Assembly: GCA_029339195.1 (NCBI GenBank)
Contig: JAPTJF010000230.1
Location: 31,746 to 95,745 of the forward strand
Source: Micractinium sp. NFX-FRZ
Lineage: Eukaryota; Chlorophyta; Trebouxiophyceae; Chlorellales; Chlorellaceae
Reading direction: 5' to 3'
Length of the DNA stretch: 64,000 nucleotides
The position numbers and the translations under genes are program-made. Within the stretch, counting starts at the first letter, position 1. Every line of letters begins with the position of its first letter. Shown piece after piece: positions 23,367 through 59,308 of this stretch. Under the pieces are notes generated by a model. That model was given only the letters and a program-made list of their open reading frames with translations. It searched no databases and had not been told where the DNA came from.

Positions 23367-24463
23367 ATGCGCGTTTACAGAGCCCTGCCGGCCTCATGGC
23401 CAGTGCCAGCGCGGGTTCCATGGGCGGTGCGCCCCAGACGCCCTTGCAGCGTAGCCACACCATCCGCCGCGGCTTCACCACCGCAGCCAACACCCAGCGG
23501 CGGCAGTGCCGGTGGCAGCGGCAACAGCGGCGGCGGGCGCAGTGCGGCGAATGTGGAAATCCAGTTTAGAGGGCGGCACATAGAGGTGTGATGTGGCACC
23601 TGTTGCTGCCTGGCTCCCATGCTAAGCTGTGCAATTCATGGCCGGTGCACTACATTTGCTGCCCTGCCGACGTCGACGGTGCCCAGGCCACTCGACCACT
23701 CTAGGACGGCCGCCCTTCTCTATCCCGCCCTGCCACCCGAGTTCTGCCCTACCGAGCCTGGCCACTTCCGCTCGCTCGTTTCAACACACCCTGTCTTCCC
23801 TTCGCCCCGTCTGCACACCAGGCGGAGCGCGGCAGCACGCTGCGCACCGCGCTGCTCGAGGCGGGCGTGACCCCGCACAACGGGCGCGCCACGCTGATAA
23901 ACTGCCGGGGGCTGGGCACATGCGGCACGTGTGCTGTGGAGGTGCAGGGGGAAGTGGAGCCGCGTAAGTGGACGGCCCAGGAGCGGCTGCGCCTCAACTT
24001 TCCGCCGCACGGCCCCCCGGGCAACACCCGCCTGCGCCTGGCGTGCCAGGTGCGCGCTGCAGGGGCCCTGCTGCTTCTGCACTGCTGCCTTGCGCAGGGC
24101 GCGTGCAGGGTGCGTGCAGGGTGTGGGCAGCCGACGTGCGCGTCAGGCAGCCCAGCCGTGACCCGCCACTAGGCAGGCAACCCGCTCACGTGCCCGCTCT
24201 TCTCCTTCTTGCCCCCCCTGCCGTGCCAGGTGGCCTGCCAGGGTGACCTCACCGTGCTCAAGCGCACCCAGTTTTGGGGGCAGGGGGAGGATGTGCTCCC
24301 AGACCTGCCTCCTGCGCTAGAGGGCTCCACGGCAGGGGAGGCAGCAGCAGCAGCAGCAGCAGCAGCGGGCAGAGAAGGGGCAGTGATGCCGCTGGGCCAG
24401 CTTGAGTTTGTGCTGGACAGGCGGCGGCGGCGGCGCCAGGGGCAGGGCCAGGGGCGGGAGTAG
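23367..24463 (+). CDS. Ferredoxin-like 2Fe-2S protein, probably plastid-targeted
   Basis: Three exons, 23367-23585, 23822-24049 and 24230-24463, join at phase 0 and give 226 residues. The first about 60 residues are Arg/Ala/Ser/Pro-rich and lack acids, like an algal plastid transit peptide. The core starts VEIQFRGRHIE, then AERGSTLRTALLEAGV. The cluster ligands are C101, C107 and C110 (C-x5-C-x2-C in INCRGLGTCGTC), with C148 in RLACQVAC. The core ends DLTVLKRTQFWGQ. This LACQ...FWGQ ending matches plant and cyanobacterial ferredoxin-like proteins of the NDF4/FdC type rather than classic PetF, which has C-x4-C. Role by inference: electron transfer in the plastid. The tail has an Ala run encoded by (GCA)n and a Gln/Arg-rich end. 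An in-frame non-ATG extension upstream is possible but unnecessary. Confidence 0.86.
24337..24366 (+). repeat. GCA run encoding poly-Ala
   Basis: About nine or ten GCA triplets in exon 3 of the ferredoxin-like gene encode an alanine run after the conserved core. It is a likely length-variable site, outside the 2Fe-2S fold. Confidence 0.8.
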
Positions 24464-25102
24464 GCAGCAGTAGGCTGTGCACGTCGCGGCCCTCCCGCCC
24501 GCCCATAGTGCCCGTTGTTGCCCTGTCCCAGACCACCGCAGTGCCCTCGCCCCACTCTTCCCTCTCGTAGCATCGCAGGAATCACAAATAGGGGGTTCAG
24601 CAATCGGCAGTGTAAGCAGGATCAGACCACGGATCGTTGGAACCGTCAGGATCGGTGCCGTACGTGCAGTCGTTGTTGGGAACAGTTGAAGGATTTGAGT
24701 GGTGGATAAACAGGTGCAAGGTTGGAGTCGAGGGATGGATGGACACGTGCAGGGCCGGAGTTGCTGAGCACGCGCATGTTGTTGTAGTCATGGTCAAAAA
24801 AACAATGTGTGGTTGGGGTTGAGGAAAACTTTGTGCATGGGTGGGATGTGCTGGGATCTGATTGCAGTGAAGGCAGGGAGTGTGTTATTGGAGTGGTGGC
24901 AGGGAGTGTGTTAGTCGGAGGCCCAGGGGGCGGGGGCGGGGCAAGAGTGTGGGGGTAAACGGGGGGATGTTACCCGCTGTGCTAAGATTGAGCAGCGGCC
25001 TGTGTGGTCACCCGCCCTTCTGCCAGACGGACAGCTGCATGTGCTCAGGGTGCACCGCTCACCACGCTGCCAGCCAGCCGTCTGCTCTTGCGGGAGGGCT
25101 GG
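24464..25102. other. Convergent intergenic region, no gene seen
   Basis: Between the stops of the ferredoxin-like gene (+) and the SGNH hydrolase gene (-). A TGTAA at 24611-24615 sits about 150 bp after the + strand stop and may be its polyadenylation signal. No coding frame is convincing. Confidence 0.5.
24611..24615 (+). terminator. Candidate TGTAA polyadenylation signal
   Basis: The green-algal TGTAA motif lies about 150 bp downstream of the ferredoxin-like stop codon. It is a short motif with weak support on its own. Confidence 0.3.
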
Positions 25103-27218
25103 TCAGGGCGCAGTGCCCGCCACCTGCCCCGACACCTGCTCGTACTGGTCCTGGTAGCCGGTGAGGCGCAGCGGGAAGTGGGACACCATGATGGCCTGCA
25201 CACACAGGGGAGTGGGGGAGAGGCGAGGGGTGGGGCGGGGTGGGGCGAGGGTTTGAGAGTGGGCAGTGAGTGGGCGGGCGGGGTGGGGCAGGTGCGGGGC
25301 CTAGCGGCGGGATGTGGCGCACCGTGAGGGCCTGGGTAGGAAGGAAGGGGAGGCAGGGAGGGCAGGACGACCCCTGTGCGGTGCGCATGGCAGAGGTGCG
25401 GCACGGGGCACACGTGCTCACATGCTGCCCTGCAGTCTCTGCACTGCTGGCCTCTCAAACGCCCCAGCTGTCCTCAGCTGCCAGTGGCCAAGGCAGGCAG
25501 CAACACAAGGGTCCGCCCACCCGCCCATCCACCACCCTAACACCCATCAAGGCACGCAAATTCACAACACACAGCACACCTGCAGCGCCACCTTGTGCCC
25601 CTTCTGCTTCACTGCCCCCGCCTCCGCCAGCACCGTCACCCGCACACGGCACTTGTCGTGTTGTGAGACCTGCGGGGGACAGTGGGGCGGGATTGTGGTG
25701 TGGTGGGTGAGTGGGAGTGTAGCACATGGGCGGGCAGTCAAGCCCGCAGCCACACGCCAGCACGGCGGCATCCCCCCGCCCTCCTTCTCCTGTGCCGGCC
25801 CGCACTGCCCCGAGCTGCAGAGCCCATTGTGAGCCCCCACATCCCAGTACAAGGTCATCACACCGTCACACCCTTGTGAACAAGCAACACACGCTCTCCG
25901 TTGCAGTGCAAGGCCGCCCGCCCGCCGCCCAGCCCCGCCCAGCCTTCCCCCCACCTTGAACTTGTGGATCTGCTGCAGCGTGGCGCTCTGCTCCCACGTG
26001 CCGTCCAGCCGGTCGCCAAAGCCCTTGAGGAAGAGGCAGGTGCAGCCCGACACGCAGGCCAGGCGGGCGGTGCCCATCCCCTCGTAGCTCTTCAGGTGGG
26101 AGAGGTACACTTCTGCCAGGGCGGCCTCTGGGCTGCCATCGGTGACGTTTGCGGCGCTGGCAGCTGAAGGGGCTGCGCCGGCGGCGTCGGCGGTGGTTCC
26201 GCCTGCCTGGCTGCCGTCAGGTGGTGAGGCAGCGGCAGCGGAGGCGCCGTCTGCTCTGCTGTCAAACTCCAGCTCAGCCCAGGCGCCTGCCGGTTGGGGT
26301 GTGGGGTGGGGTGGGGGCGGCGGCACACACAGGGGGAGGGAGGGTTCAGGTGCGGGTAATGGGGCTGGCCGGCGCTCCGTGCGCCCACAAGGCAAAGCCA
26401 GCATCGGGACATATCCACATCGCTGTGCTCCCCGCCGCTACCTGCCAGCTGCGCACCTCTCCCCCTACAAACACACGCCTGCACCAGCGAATCGCCCCAC
26501 CCTGCCGCCCACCAACTCACCCCTGCCCCACACCCGGCTCAACCCCCAACCTGCCCCCCCCCCGCTCACCCGGCTTGCTGCTGGACCAGGACCACTTTTG
26601 GGACACAAACGTGGCCTCCTCCGGCCGCTCCGCCCTGTACTGGAAGCCGCTGCTCCTCACCACCACCGCCTCAAACTCCTCCTGCAGGGGGGGCCAGGGT
26701 GTGGGTGCAGGTCAGAGGCAAGGTGAGCGTGGCTGCGCGGCAGTGCAGTGGCTCACGGCCCTTTGCGGGGATTCACAATATTGTGGATTGGGGAGCGGGG
26801 GGGAAGCGCACGGAAGGTGCAGGAGCAATGCGAGGGCGGTGCTGAGGGGCCCTGCCAGCACTGTCGTGGGTTGGGAAGTGATGGTCAGTCGGCAGGCAGG
26901 CTGCACTGCACCCCGCCACCGCCCGCTCCCCAGTGCACAGCTATCAGTGCCACCGCGCAGCCCGCGCCCCTCAATTTTCATTTAACATCAAAAACAACGT
27001 GAGATTCGTCGCAATCTCTTACTCAGGCCAGCAACCCAGCACCCACCCTCACACCAGGAACCCGCCCACCTGCATGGCGCACAGCGTGGTGGGTGCCTCT
27101 GCGTTGCCGGGGATCATGGGAGGCGGGAGGTCCCCCGGCGCCCCGGCGCCCTGCCGCCTGGCCCAGCTGCCCGCCGCAAAACCGCCAGCTGCCGCCCCTT
27201 CTGCCGCCGCTCCCGCCG

Positions 27219-27256
<38 letters not shown>

Positions 27257-30200
27257 CCAGCCGTGCTGCGCTGCTGCACCTCTGCTGTCGCCCGCAGCAG
27301 CAGGGAGGCCAGCAGCTCTGCAATCACTTGGTGGCCGGCGTCGTTGGGGTGCGTCCTGCAGCAGCACGGGGCACGCAAGGCGCATGGGTTGAGTAGACAT
27401 GGAGCGAGTGTCAATGGGGTTGCGAAATCATGTCTGGGCGGCCGCACAATTGGGCAGGCATGCGTGCGGGCGGGCAGGCAGGGCGTGCGGGCAGGGTGCA
27501 GCGTCGGCAGGCCCCCAGGCAGGGTGTGCTGCTGGCAGCTTAAACCCCACGACGGGCGTAGCGTTGGGTTGTTGTTAGCAGCACAGGAGCAAAGCCAGGG
27601 GGGCTCACCGGTCCTTGTAAAAGTACTGCCCCCGCTCCGCCTGCCAGGCAACCGGGATGGCCACGCCCGCCGGCGACACCTCCTTCCGCTTCAACACCTT
27701 GCTGGCCTGCAGCAAGGAGGCGGGGGCAGGAGAAGCGGGCGGCAGTGTCAACCTATGCCGTTGTTTCTTCCTAAGCTGTGAGCGAACTGCTGCACCTTGC
27801 TGCCCACTGGCTTCTTTGAGCCATCCCACTGCCCCTCTGTCAAATTCAATTCACTGGACAGCCCGCCCACTGTCTGCCCCCCTGCCCACCTTGAAGCCAG
27901 GCACGTCTGCCCGCATCAGCGGGTGGATGGCGGAGCGCAGGGAGAGGGCGGGGAGGTCGTAATACTGCAGGCGGGACAGTGCAGGTGAAGGGGTGTGAGG
28001 GGTGAGGGGGGCTGGTGGATGGCTGGGTTGGGTGGGAGGCGGGGAGGCGCATGTGCCGCTGCCCACCAGCTGTGCACCGCCGCCGCCCGCCCTGCAGAGA
28101 CCCTGGCCCCCAGTGCTTCCAAGGAGGCGCTCCAAGTGCTTTAAAGGAGGAGCCCAGGTGGACAGTGCCAGCCAGCAGGGCACCCGCCCACCTGCGCCAT
28201 CACCGTCAGCTGCGCCTCGGCGGGCGGGTAGTAGAAGAGGCCTTCCGTCACGCCGTCACCAAAGGAGCGCCACCTGGCAAGGGTGGGGGTGGGGGTGGGG
28301 GTTGGGAGAGTGGTACGGGTGTTTTGGAGGGGCGGGTTGGTGCGTTCCTTCGTGTTGCCTGCTGGCCCATCGTCCACCCTGCCTGCCGCATCCCTGCCTC
28401 GGCACACCCAGGGCCGTGCGCTTGTGTTGCAGCAGCAGCCACCGCTGGTTGCCTAGCCCGGCGGGCCCAGCAGCTTGCCGCCTGCCATACCACCCAGCCT
28501 GCCTCGCAGCGCCCACCCCACCCCGCCCGCCCCCCACCCACCAGGCGTAGTGGTGCAGCTGCAGCAGCGCGGGGCGCCCCGGCAGGCCCAGCAGCTTGCG
28601 CAGCAGCTGCTCGTAGCCCCGCCGCTGCGGGTCCGACATGGGCACGTCGGGCAGGTCGTTCACGCTGAACTCCACAATGATCAAGTCGGCAGCCTGCAGC
28701 AGGAGGGAGACCCATACAGATGAAAGTGCAGCATTCTATGGCGACATGATTCTATGGCGACATGATTCTATGGCACCATGATTCCATGGCGACATGGCGC
28801 CCAGTGCATGCAAGACCAAGGTTCATCCCCTCCGCCGCACACCGCCCCGCACCACCCACCCACCCACCGCCCACCCCCCGGCCACTCATCATCTGCATGC
28901 AGGCGGGCGCCACCCACCGGGTCGGTCATGCGCTCTGCACAGACGGCAAAGATGCCGCTGCTGGTGCCGCCCACGCCCTTGTTCTCAAACACATGCCCGC
29001 TGCGCGCGGCGACAGGGGAGGGCAGCAGCAGGGCGAGTCAATGGGGGGCCAGTGTGCATCAGCCACGTGCATCTGACGACACAGGCAGCTGGGGCGCAGC
29101 ACCCATGGCCGGGCAGCAGCAAGGGGGGCAGGCCGCCCGGGCTGCACATGTGGCCAGCCTGTATCCATGCCACACCGCCCCAAGAGTGTGACAAGCCGCG
29201 GCTGATGCACCAGTTAGAGGTGGAAGTGGCAGCAGCAGCGGCAGGCGCCTCACGTATGTGGCCAGGTGGCGTTGAGGAACTGGAAGAAGCGGGCGGGGTA
29301 GCTGGCGCCGGCTGAGGTGGCTCCGGAGCCCTTGGTCACGCTGCCCCCCAGCGCATACACCTGCGGGCGGGCGGGCGAGCCAGGTGGGTGCGGTGTGCAG
29401 TGTGTGCGTGCAGCGTGCAGTGGCAGGGAGGGAGCAGAAGGTGGGGCGGTGCAAGAGCTTCATACGGCCATTCATAGGGCAGCACGGCGTGCGCCATCCA
29501 AGCTGCCGTCATGAAGCGGCGCCGCCTGTGGGGCGGGGACCCAAACGCCGCCGCCCATGGTGCCGACCCCGCCCACCGCCCTGCCACTAAATGGTGCCGC
29601 CCAGCCCGCCCCGCTCCGCCGCCCGCCCTCCCACCTTGATTGGTTCGCCCGCCATCAGCTTGGCGGCCACCGCCCGCAGGCGGGAGCCCGTGCCCCAGTA
29701 GGCCAGCCCCCGCAGCACGTCTTCCTCCGCCAGCAGGGGCTCCCAGGGCAGGCGCAGGGGCGGCTGCGGGCGGGCAGCGGGGCGGGCCGGGCCCGCTGCT
29801 GCCAAGCGCTCGGGAGGCTCGTGCTGGCTGCCTGCTGCTACTTCTGCTGCAGCTGCGACAGGATTGAGGTCGGCGCCTGCAGCCCCTGCTGTTGCTGCAG
29901 CAGTGGCGCCATCGGCCGGTGCCGCGAGCGGCATTTCGGGCGCAGGCAGGCTGTGTTCCAATGAGGTCTCTGTGCCTGCCGCAGCCTCCTGCGCCCACAG
30001 CCGCGCCAGGATCCTGGGAGACACCGTGTCGACTGCAAGTGTGGCAGGGGAGTGCGCCTGGTGTGCATCAGGCTGGCAAGACACGCTGCTGACACGCAGC
30101 CCCCACTGCTGGCGGCACGGCTGCCACTGGCGGCGGCGGCGGCGGTGGCGGCGGCTGTGTCACTTCCAAGTTCGGCCACGGCCTGTACCTTGATGTGGTC

Positions 30201-30516
30201 TGGCGTCTCGGGGCCCGCCCAGAAAGAGGAGGGTGAAGAGGACGCCGGTGATGAACATAAAGGCGGGGGTGCCGAGGGCGCTAACTCTTTGCAGCGGTTT
30301 GCCGCGCGTGGAAGATGTGTCAACATCGCTGCCAAGCTGCTCAGACCCCGAACGGGGGAGCAGCAGGCGTGTGGGGGTGACGAGCCGCTGCAAGGTCATT
30401 GCGTATGGCTCCCTTCGCCCGGGCGCAGCTTCAACCAGCCCAATTGGGTATGATGCTGCTGTGAGCACGCGCGAGGCAGTGGCTGAGGGGTATCGGTCTG
30501 ACCGGTTCCAGCGCAT
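25103..30516 (-). CDS. Type II membrane SGNH-hydrolase (GDSL-like esterase) with extra C-terminal domain
   Basis: Thirteen exons give 744 residues: 30516-30189, 30032-29635, 29360-29254, 28999-28918, 28693-28542, 28273-28192, 27964-27890, 27706-27609, 27355-27070, 26681-26570, 26286-25955, 25669-25580 and 25195-25103. Phases all close. An 80-residue polar N-terminus precedes one hydrophobic anchor (TPAFMFITGVLFTLLFLGG, about 83-101) and an Ala-rich linker. This suggests a single-pass type II protein with a lumenal enzyme. The SGNH blocks are ALGGSVTKG (Ser249), ENKGVGGTSSG (Gly), VEFSVND (Asn317) and HPNDAGH (Asp446/His449). After a poly-Ala stretch (about 459-470), residues 537-744 form a second beta-rich domain (FEAVVVRSSGFQY, ERPEEATFVSQKW, RLACVSGC, CRVRVTVLAE) that I cannot name. 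Family role: ester hydrolysis, often on glycans or lipids. The substrate is unknown. An internal Met at residue 40 is an alternative start. Confidence 0.85.
27222..27254. repeat. CTG/GCA run encoding poly-Ala in SGNH gene
   Basis: A run of about eleven triplets, read on the minus strand as GCA, encodes the poly-Ala linker in exon 9 of the SGNH gene, just after the catalytic DxxH block. Confidence 0.8.
28733..28796. repeat. Four-copy 16-bp tandem repeat in SGNH intron
   Basis: The unit attctatggcgacatg occurs four times head to tail: units 1 and 2 are identical, and units 3 and 4 have two and one changes. It lies in the intron between exons 5 and 4 of the SGNH gene. Confidence 0.92.
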
Positions 30517-31298
30517 GCGCCTGCTGACGAGGCGGTCTGGTGGTTCAGCCGTGGTTGGGCTGTTGTTGGGTCTGGACGGGGTGTCTGTCTTGGAAAATCG
30601 AGTCTAAGCCGACTGCACCAAAAACTGCACATCTGTGTCCTTTGGAGCGTTGCCACAGTCCACTGCGGTGGGTCGTGTCCCACCGCCGCCACCGCTGCAC
30701 TGACGGCTGCCAGCTTGCCCTGGCGATGCCGCTCCTGATGCCAACATTGCCCCATAGCCTGCCTGGAACCTTTGTGATGCACCGATTGATCTAAAGGGTC
30801 TAAGTACATGGGAGTTTCTCTCGTAAATCTTGCAGGCCCTCCTCCAAGCAAGATGGCGCCGGCGGCGGCGGCACCTCCAGAACGGCGAGAGTTAGCTTGG
30901 AGCCGTAAGACGTGACCTCTGGTTCCTACTGCCCCCTAATTCACGTGTTTCATAATAACCCCGCCCTTAGTCCAAAAGCAGCACGTAGAACGGTGGGCCA
31001 TTTGAACCCTGCCTTACGTGGCAGGTGTTCTCGTGTACACGCTCCTTCCGCCATTCCGCTACCTCAGATCACACCCGGCAGTCTGCCAGGCTCATCCAAG
31101 CGACTCTGGGGCCGCCTCGACGCCTCTCTGCGTGATTTGCTCTCAAGCTCCGGCGTCAAAGGCTGCTAAGAGCGTCGCCAGCAATCTCTGGGCGCTGCAG
31201 GAGGCTCAATCAAACACCGGGGCACTGCCACCAACCCCGCAGCAGCGCATGTTTTGACAGCCCACGGCAGTCGGGAGCAGTGGGGCTAGCGGGCCAGG
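30517..31298. promoter_or_regulatory. Shared divergent upstream region, SGNH gene and POLE
   Basis: A 782-bp region between divergent starts with no credible exon. Four ACGTG/CACGT cores cluster in 111 bp: ACGTG at 30910, a full CACGTG at 30942-30947, CACGTA at 30982 and TACGTG at 31015. Such cores bind bZIP/bHLH factors in plants. No clear TATA box is seen. Confidence 0.45.
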
Positions 31299-55984
<24,686 letters not shown>

Positions 55985-56524
55985 GCGCAGCTGCTGCGCT
56001 GCTCGCCCTGGGGCTCCCTCTGTGTCCCCCGGCATGGATTGGCGTTGACCGTTGCTGGAGGAGCCCCAAAGGGGGCGTTACTGTGTAACATGCACCACTA
56101 CCAGAGGAACGCCGCTGGCAAGCTCAATGGGGCAGTGGCCAGGGCGCACTGCGAACCTGGGAGCAGGCAAGCATGCAGGGTGCCCAGGAGTGTGGGAGCA
56201 CTGCCACTGCCGGCCGCGCCCGAGGTTGGCTCTAGTTCCTGCCCGCCACGCCACCCACCCAACCCCCTGTCTGCCGCCCTGCACGGTTCGTGCCTCCCTC
56301 GCGGCGCACATTTGATGAGTAAGGCTGGCATGAGCTGCACTAGCATCAGATCCAGCTCCGGATGCCGCTTGAACAGCGAGTGAAACGTCGTCCGGGGGTC
56401 TCCTCCGGATGCCCAGCCGGAGCCGCCAAAGTGAGTCCACGAACGCGCCTCGTTTCCATCCCTGCACATCATCGTTGCACGGGGGCCTGCGCCACCCGCG
56501 TCACGCGGCAGCGCCGCCTGCCGG
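55985..56524. other. Intergenic, POLE 3' UTR and upstream of paralogue A
   Basis: A TGTAA motif at 56084-56088, 100 bp after the POLE stop, is a candidate polyadenylation signal. No further exon is supported. The minus-strand frame at 56098-56904 is open but overlaps a real + strand gene in an unconvincing composition. Confidence 0.5.
56084..56088 (+). terminator. Candidate TGTAA polyadenylation signal of POLE
   Basis: TGTAA stands 100 bp after the POLE stop codon, a typical distance for the algal signal. It is a short motif and so only suggestive. Confidence 0.35.
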
Positions 56525-57886
56525 ATGCACTCGAAGCCGGGCAACCTTCCCGAGCTGCCCGAGAGGGTGCCTGACGCGCCCAGCCTCTCGCACGCAGCGC
56601 CCGGCTCAGGCTCGCCCATCATGCGGTTTGGGCGGGGGCGCACGGCAGAGTGCGGCCCACTGCGGTCGCCCCTGCACGCCCCCACCTCAGCGGCGGCGGG
56701 GTGGCGCGCAGCGGCAGCGGCGGCCCTGTGCACCTGCCTGGCATCGGCACTGGCCTGGGCACCCCTGCCCCGACTGGCCGTTTTGTGCCTTCTGGTGCCC
56801 CTTGCGGCCCTGGGCTGGCACTTGGCCAGCTTCCAATCACGCAATGTGCTGTGGGCGATGCGCAACAGGCGGGAGTTGGCGAGCACCATGCGGCTCTGCA
56901 CCACCGCCGCCGCCGCGGCCTGGCTGCCCTTGTCCCTGCCACCCCTGGAGTGGCTCCCTCTGCCTGACCACCTGCACGCCGTCGCCCCGTACCTTTCCGC
57001 CGAGGTACGTTGGTGGCGGGGCTGGATGCCGGCGACAGCGGAGCGGCAGGGGGGCGGCAGCGGAGCAGGGATGCTTGCTGGGTGCCTGCGGGCTGCAGAT
57101 CAGCAGCCCCGCTGTGCCAGTGCGGCTCCGGCTGTGGAGTGGCAGACGCCTGGTTGCCGGGGTTGGGGTGCCACATTGGTACTGTGCCTGCCGAATGCAC
57201 CCACGCTTTGCTGCCAGGCCTGCAAGTCAGTGACTGTGTGCCGCTCACTCCTCGCCGACGCCCCACCCCACCGCCCACGCCCCCCACATCCCTCGCTGTC
57301 GTGCCCGCAGGCGCTCTTCCTGCTGGCGCTGGCGGTGCTGCTGCCGTTGCCGCTCAAGCACCACCTGTGGGTGCAGGCCCTGGCGCTGCGCTCCATGCTG
57401 CCACGTGTGCACGCCTGGGCACGTGTGCCGGCGGCACTGCCAGCCCACGCCGGCGGGTGCATCCAGTTTGCCAGCAGTGCCAGTCTGGCGGTGGCGGCAG
57501 TGGCGCCGGGGTGCATTGATCTGGCCCGGCCGCAGCCCGGCAGCTGCTGGGTGGTACATGTGTGGGTGACAGTCATGCTGGGCTATGCGCTGCCTGCCGT
57601 GGTGCTGGCAGCGCTGCAGCAGCACCGGCAGCGTGTGGCGCCCCCGCCGCCAGCAACAAAGCCAGCATTGGAGCACGCCGAAGGCTCTCCCGCTGCCCCG
57701 AGCACGCCCTGCTCTTCGCCGGTTGTCGCACCCCTGAGCGCTCTGTTCTGGGATGCCCGCGCGCATACCCCTGCCCACCTGCCCACACTACTGCTGGCAG
57801 GCAGCCTGCTGCACTGGCTGCTCCTGCTGCTGCCTTGCGGCGCGCTGCTGTGGTCAGCACTGGACCTTGCAACTGTTGTGTACTGA
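56525..57886 (+). CDS. Tandem membrane-protein paralogue A, unknown function
   Basis: Two exons, 56525-57004 and 57311-57886, join at phase 0 and give 351 residues. Exon 1 has a polar N-terminus, then hydrophobic segments (WRAAAAAALCTCLASALAW, LAVLCLLVPLAALGW, LCTTAAAAAWLPLSLPP). Exon 2 opens with LLALAVLLPLPLKHHLWVQ, then ALALRSMLPRV. It continues with a helix WVVHVWVTVMLGYALPAVVL, a polar Pro/Ala loop and a final helix pair LLHWLLLLLPCGALLWSALD. I estimate six or seven membrane segments. The same intron position and KHHLW block recur in paralogues B and C. I recognise no known family, and no signal peptide is obvious. An internal ATG at 56621 could be the true start. Role unknown; a membrane location is inferred from hydropathy only. 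Confidence 0.75.
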   Translation: MHSKPGNLPELPERVPDAPSLSHAAPGSGSPIMRFGRGRTAECGPLRSPLHAPTSAAAGWRAAAAAALCTCLASALAWAPLPRLAVLCLLVPLAALGWHLASFQSRNVLWAMRNRRELASTMRLCTTAAAAAWLPLSLPPLEWLPLPDHLHAVAPYLSAEVRWWRGWMPATAERQGGGSGAGMLAGCLRAADQQPRCASAAPAVEWQTPGCRGWGATLVLCLPNAPTLCCQACKSVTVCRSLLADAPPHRPRPPHPSLSCPQALFLLALAVLLPLPLKHHLWVQALALRSMLPRVHAWARVPAALPAHAGGCIQFASSASLAVAAVAPGCIDLARPQPGSCWVVHVWVTVMLGYALPAVVLAALQQHRQRVAPPPPATKPALEHAEGSPAAPSTPCSSPVVAPLSALFWDARAHTPAHLPTLLLAGSLLHWLLLLLPCGALLWSALDLATVVY

Positions 57887-59308
57887 ATTCGGGCAGCAAT
57901 CCTTTGCACCTCGGCCCTTCCAACAATGCTATCCCATCTTTGGCAGTCTCCCTCACCTGCTGCCCTTTCATAAATTCCACGTCCACCACGAACTGCTTCC
58001 ACTACCCACTACCCGTCATCCTTGTTATCCTGGCCCAATATTCCCTAAACCGCATTCTGGCTTTAATAAGCTTGCCTTGTGCGCATCCAAACCACCTGTT
58101 CACTGGGTTGAACTAGCACTGCCCATCCTTCTTGGCGCCCCCGCTCTTCCTGCATCGCAATAATTGAGCCATAGCCATGCGGCACTCTTGCGAGTCACGC
58201 TCCCTATCACCTTTGACATATTTCGCTCGCCATGCACTTTTTCTGTGGACCTTGAAGGACTGCCGCAAAACTTGTGCGGCCGCAAAACTTGTGCGGCAAC
58301 GCATGCATTTGTTAAAAAAGCGATAGCTTGGGAGAGGTGGGGTGCGAGCAGTGCCGGGCTGTGCAGCACAACAGGGGCGGAGGAGGCAGGCAGGCACAGG
58401 CATGGGCTGGCAGGGGCTGGGCGGCGGGGAAGCCTTCCAAGTCAGGATTGCAAGCCGGGTGACCGGACGTTTGACTGGGCTGACAGGAAGCCTGGGGCTC
58501 TCGTGGGGCGTGGAGCTGACCCCCTGTGTGGTGCTGGCCGCGCGGCAGCCTGTGCCTGCAGCAGCCACAGCACTGCAGAGGGCTGGTTGGCTGAGCGTTA
58601 CCTACAGGTGGCTCCCTCCCCGGGAAAACAGTGCCCAGCTGCGGGCAGGTTGAAGCAGCGAGTGCTGGGCGTGCTGCAGATCCTAGTAGGCAGCCATGTA
58701 ATGCCCCGCCGGGCTGGCACGGTGGCAGCTGGCCGCACCTGGCCGCACCTGCCGCGATGGCGCCATGGGCCTTCCCTACCTTGGCATTGCCAGGCACCAA
58801 AGCCAATGCCTGTGTCAATACAATTTAGACGTTGGATGCGGGTCATAGGAAGAGGCAGTGAGTACGCCCCGTGCAAGCTGCGGCGCCAGCCTGTGAGCGG
58901 GGCGCCACCCACCCCAACAAACCGCCGTTTAGCCGCTGGGCAGGCAGTGTGCCCAGTGCCCCTCTGACGAGGGGATATCATGTGCTTCTATTGCGACGTG
59001 GCCACGAGGCGGACGGGGTGTTCCAGGCCAGTGGCCCCACACAAGTGAGGCGGCCATCGGCATCCGGAGGCCATTGGCGGCCATCCAGGGCTGACGTGGC
59101 TGCCATCTGTCATTCGAATCCAACCGGAGCCGCTGATGTTTGGGTTCACGACCGTGTCGAGCGCTGATATAGTGTATATGCCGTTCTCTCCCCGCTGTTC
59201 TGCAAGCCGCAGTTCAAGCCAAAACGAAAAAAATCACGGCAGCCGCCGCAGGTCTCCCTTTTCGCAGCACCGAGAAACATACACAGCTCGTCTGCTCACC
59301 TGGGGCGG
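57887..59308. other. Intergenic between paralogues A and B
   Basis: Apart from a duplicated 17-bp dyad (58263-58296), I see nothing with coding support. The + strand frame 58164-58967 is open for 267 codons but has a mixed Cys/Arg/Trp composition, no hydrophobic pattern and no relation to the array. The spacing could hide a degenerate gene. Confidence 0.4.
58263..58296. repeat. Duplicated 17-bp dyad, ccgca-N7-tgcgg
   Basis: Two identical abutting 17-bp units, each with inverted ends CCGCA and TGCGG around AAACTTG. They lie about 1 kb before paralogue B and look like a doubled protein-binding dyad. Confidence 0.85.

Noticed and set aside
26149..26985. 278-codon plus-strand open frame
   Set aside because: It lies antisense to SGNH exons 10 and 11, whose phases, splice sites and motifs are strongly supported.
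56098..56904. 268-codon minus-strand open frame
   Set aside because: It overlaps exon 1 of paralogue A, which has matching exons in two other copies. The minus frame has no support.
58164..58967. 267-codon plus-strand open frame between paralogues A and B
   Set aside because: The stop-poor frame has mixed composition and no hydrophobic pattern or domain. Long open frames arise by chance in GC-rich DNA.
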